Source: Lepturacanthus savala
Lineage: Eukaryota; Chordata; Actinopteri; Scombriformes; Trichiuridae
Length of the DNA: 64,000 bases
Direction of reading: 5' to 3'
Assembly: GCA_030544235.1 (NCBI GenBank)
Contig: CM060467.1
Span: forward strand, 7,061,001-7,125,000
Made by a program: the position numbers and the translations under genes. This document shows, one piece after another, positions 61,801 to 64,000 of the stretch (within the stretch, counting starts at the first letter, position 1; every line of letters starts with the position of its first letter). The notes beneath the pieces were generated by a model. The model was given only the letters and a program-made list of their open reading frames with translations, had not been told where the DNA came from and did not search any database.

Positions 61801-63776
61801 CAGGAGTGCACAAGCACACATTTGCACTTTCCGTTGGTTTGTGTTCAGTGTGCCTTGAATTTGCATTTCATTTGTCTGTAAAATATGTTGTAACATTTTT
61901 ATATACAGGAAAACAATGTTGCTTGACTATTACATGCAATATATTTTTCTATCTGAATTGTTATTTTAGCCGTCAGAGAAACAGTATGAGACCTGTTTGT
62001 TGCTTCTGGGTATGTTGGGTTGCTGTGTCAGTGGGGCCTTTTCAAGGGGTCTCATTCCCAGTCTCAGCATTAGCTTTGTCCCAGAGAGTCCACAGATAGG
62101 ATACATCAGGGAAACATCCCAATACAAAGCATTCTTTTAATAGAAGGTTTTCTAAGTATCTTTGCAATACTTTCTACATTATGGGGGTTTTTATTAACTT
62201 TTTTTAATTTGCCTGGCAGTTTTTTAAAACTATTTCAAAAAGGTTTTGTTTAGCTAGAGGATGCCATTTTGGTACTATTCATCATTTAGCATCCTTGAAG
62301 TATCCTGTTTCTGTATTCCAGATAGTTCAAATGTTTGACACAACACATTTTAATATGTTCAGCAGTTCACCTTCTGACATTGCTCATTATTGTCATCAAA
62401 GCACTGCGATACTGTGCTATGGCCAAAGTTGAAATAAGGCTGATGTGTCATTAAATGCAAGTATACTATACATATCTGATTACAAGTTGTACATTAGGTA
62501 ACCATTACTTAATTTATTATGTAAAGATAAACAGTTGCAAAAGGATTGCGACATTTTCTTTTCCAAGAAATGTTTGTCCATTTCTACTGTAGTACAATTG
62601 TAGAATCGAGATGCTAATACTTTAATATTGCACATATGATTATAGTGTTAATAAGTATTAATACAATAGTTATGTAGTATATATAGAGTTTGCTTTTTAA
62701 GAAACTCACTACTAAATGCTCAATGTATACTACACAGAGACTGAGCATGTTCAACATATTGAACAGAATCGGTTTAAGATGAGACTGTGGGCACTGTGCC
62801 TGTTGGTTGCAGTTTGTAGTTTTAGTTGTAGGCTGTGTGGATGTGTTAGTGGTTGTCAATGGTGTCTTTTGTAGAGGTATCTGTCTCAGTTCTGTCATAT
62901 GATCTGGCTGCACCCAGAAAACACAGAAGTTGTCTCTTGGTTTCTTTATCTGAGGATTGACAGGTATTACTATAGACTGCCTCATCAGTGGCACAGCACC
63001 CCATCCCACACAAGGACACAATACAATTTTTCTGCCAATGTTATTTTTTGTGACATTTCTCATCACATCGCTCCTACTCTCTGCCTTCTGTTCTTGTGTT
63101 TTTGGGCCTTTGTTAGCAAATCTGCAAAAGTTGTCATCTGGCAGGTGTTGGTTAATATGTTTTAAGGCATAAAGGTTTTAATATAAATTCACATAGGTAT
63201 TTTTTTCTATAATCATACTAAAACAAAAACATTTAGACTTTTTTAGTGAAATCACTAATAACATAATTTAATTGTGATAAAATCAGCCTATAACCAAAAA
63301 TAATTTATACAGCGTAAAACGAATCAGGTGAAAGTGTGTGTCTGTTTTGTTGTATGAAGTCATTACTATTCTACATGCTGGAGCTAAAGTTAGGAAGGCT
63401 TTGTAACCCTATCTTCTCCCCTGTCTCCCTCTCTTTCTCCCTCTCTCCCCATCTCTCCTTCCGTCTTTCTTCTGAACTCGCTCCCTCCTCCCCACCCTCT
63501 TTCTCCCCTCTCTTTCACTTTCTCCCTCTCTCCCCCCCTCTACTCTCCCTTTCTTCCTCTCTCAGTAAGGCGCTGATGGACCTGCTGGTTGAGCTGTGTA
63601 GCTGCTACCACCTGAATCCAGCGCTGCACACCCTGGAGCTGCTGTCGCCCGAGGGCCAAATTTTGGGCTTCAAGCCCAACACGCTGCTGGGCTCCCTCAA
63701 CGTGGCCTGTGTCATCATCAAGGAGAAAGTCTGGGAAGAGAAAGCAGTGCGCAGACCTGCACCCAAAGTGCCAGAG
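49554..63776 (+). CDS. cobl: cordon-bleu (Cobl) actin nucleator, 5' end, partial
   Basis: Cobl proteins nucleate actin filaments through C-terminal WH2 domains; the N-terminal part here carries the cordon-bleu ubiquitin-like domain. Coding exons: 49554-49576 (MSSKPPV and two bases), 61595-61789 and 63566-63776. The phases join exactly: V-G-R-R-MKSRAPPPP, then TEDGS-KALMDLLVELC. MKSRAPPPP matches the MKARAPPPP start region of COBL. After it come AKENMLRPNVDIHLTLPQGF, CYHLNPALHTLELLSPEG, FKPNTLLGSLNV, IIKEKVWEEK and PAPKVPE at the last donor. Probable 5'UTR is 49463-49553 after a CTCGCAG acceptor. The rest, including the WH2 domains, lies beyond the window. The paralogue cobll1 shares the domain (its KENM motif is also similar), so the symbol is likely but not certain. 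Confidence 0.82.
50425..50452. repeat. (CA)n microsatellite
   Basis: Fourteen CA units in the cobl first intron. Confidence 0.95.
51819..51868. repeat. (TG)n microsatellite
   Basis: About 24 TG units interrupted once by TC, in the cobl first intron. Confidence 0.95.
58447..58625. repeat. Compound (TA)n/(CA)n/(TA)n/(TG)n microsatellite
   Basis: About 84 bp of TA, then alternating CA and TA blocks, ending in TG. Because both CA and TG arms flank TA blocks (about 58577-58624), part of it can fold as a hairpin. Confidence 0.97.
58801..58871. repeat. (TG)n microsatellite
   Basis: About 35 TG units in the cobl first intron, 180 bp from the preceding compound repeat. Confidence 0.97.
59390..59800. 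repeat. Dispersed repeat, inverted partner of 48360-48920
   Basis: Carries TAGTAGTATGGCTGCAACTA, TGATTTGGGTCAGTTTGG and CACCTCACATGTTGTAGATT, each matching the block at 48360-48920 in reverse orientation with divergence. Confidence 0.6.
61790..63565 (+). other. cobl second intron
   Basis: AT-rich intron with a long CT-rich polypyrimidine tract (about 63415-63562) before the CTCAG acceptor. A minus-strand open frame at 62614-63066 has no recognisable motif. Confidence 0.7.
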
Positions 63777-64000
63777 GTGAGTTACTCTGGAGAATTGGAT
63801 TTTATTTTTGGTCACAGGTGCTTTGTGTTTTGGATTTTCAACATATATAAAACCTGTTTTATACCTGACTGCTAAGCTTTGGTTTTTCTGTGTTTAGATG
63901 GCAGTTATTTTATATTTTAACAAATTATTAACTTATAAGAGAAATTTATTCCAAGAATAAAAAAGAATATCCCAAAGTTATCCTTGTTTTGTTGTGCTCT

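Noticed and set aside
62614..63066. Minus-strand 150-codon open frame in the cobl intron
   Set aside because: Low-complexity hydrophobic end and no similarity that I recognise; inside an intron.

Overview
The window is nuclear DNA from a vertebrate, almost certainly a teleost and probably a percomorph (inference). Genes are split into many exons with GT-AG introns. Long AT-rich microsatellites, Tc1-like and hAT-like DNA transposon remnants and a fish-type non-LTR retrotransposon fragment fill the spaces. Exon joins were worked out by hand from splice consensus, reading phase and family homology, not from transcripts.

1-16 kb, plus strand: the 3' half of trio, a Rho guanine-nucleotide exchange factor with a C-terminal kinase. 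Twenty-four coding exons (511-13526) keep one open frame of about 1,408 codons: linker, second DH, second PH, Gly/Ser/Pro linker, second SH3, Ig and kinase. There is no FN3 between Ig and kinase, which favours TRIO over kalirin. A long 3'UTR follows, with polyadenylation signals near 14.42 and 16.0 kb.

16-48 kb: five chemokine-receptor GPCR genes. R1 (19784-21502, minus), R2 (25138-26613, plus) and R3 (30287-31683, plus) are close paralogues with a short first exon and one large second exon. R2 and R3 lie in a tandem duplication of about 4.4 kb; R1 is an inverted copy. R4 (34476-35948, minus, three exons) and R5 (42088-44302, minus, three exons including a 7-nt first coding segment) are more diverged. 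Two hAT-type MITEs with target-site duplications, a decayed Tc1 element, another TIR element and two SINE-like copies lie among them.

48-64 kb, plus strand: the 5' end of a cordon-bleu gene (cobl, less likely cobll1). A 23-nt first coding segment at 49554 splices across a 12-kb intron to 61595 and then to 63566; the gene runs off the window.

TRIO and Cobl both act on actin through different routes, and chemokine receptors signal to Rho GTPases, but nothing here shows joint function; the receptor cluster simply sits between two large cytoskeletal genes. A perfect CTCF-type motif lies between trio and the cluster. I found no clearly new biological system. The most interesting material is the receptor duplication and homogenisation history, a possible alternative first exon for R1, a shared 3'UTR hairpin and a possible insulator.
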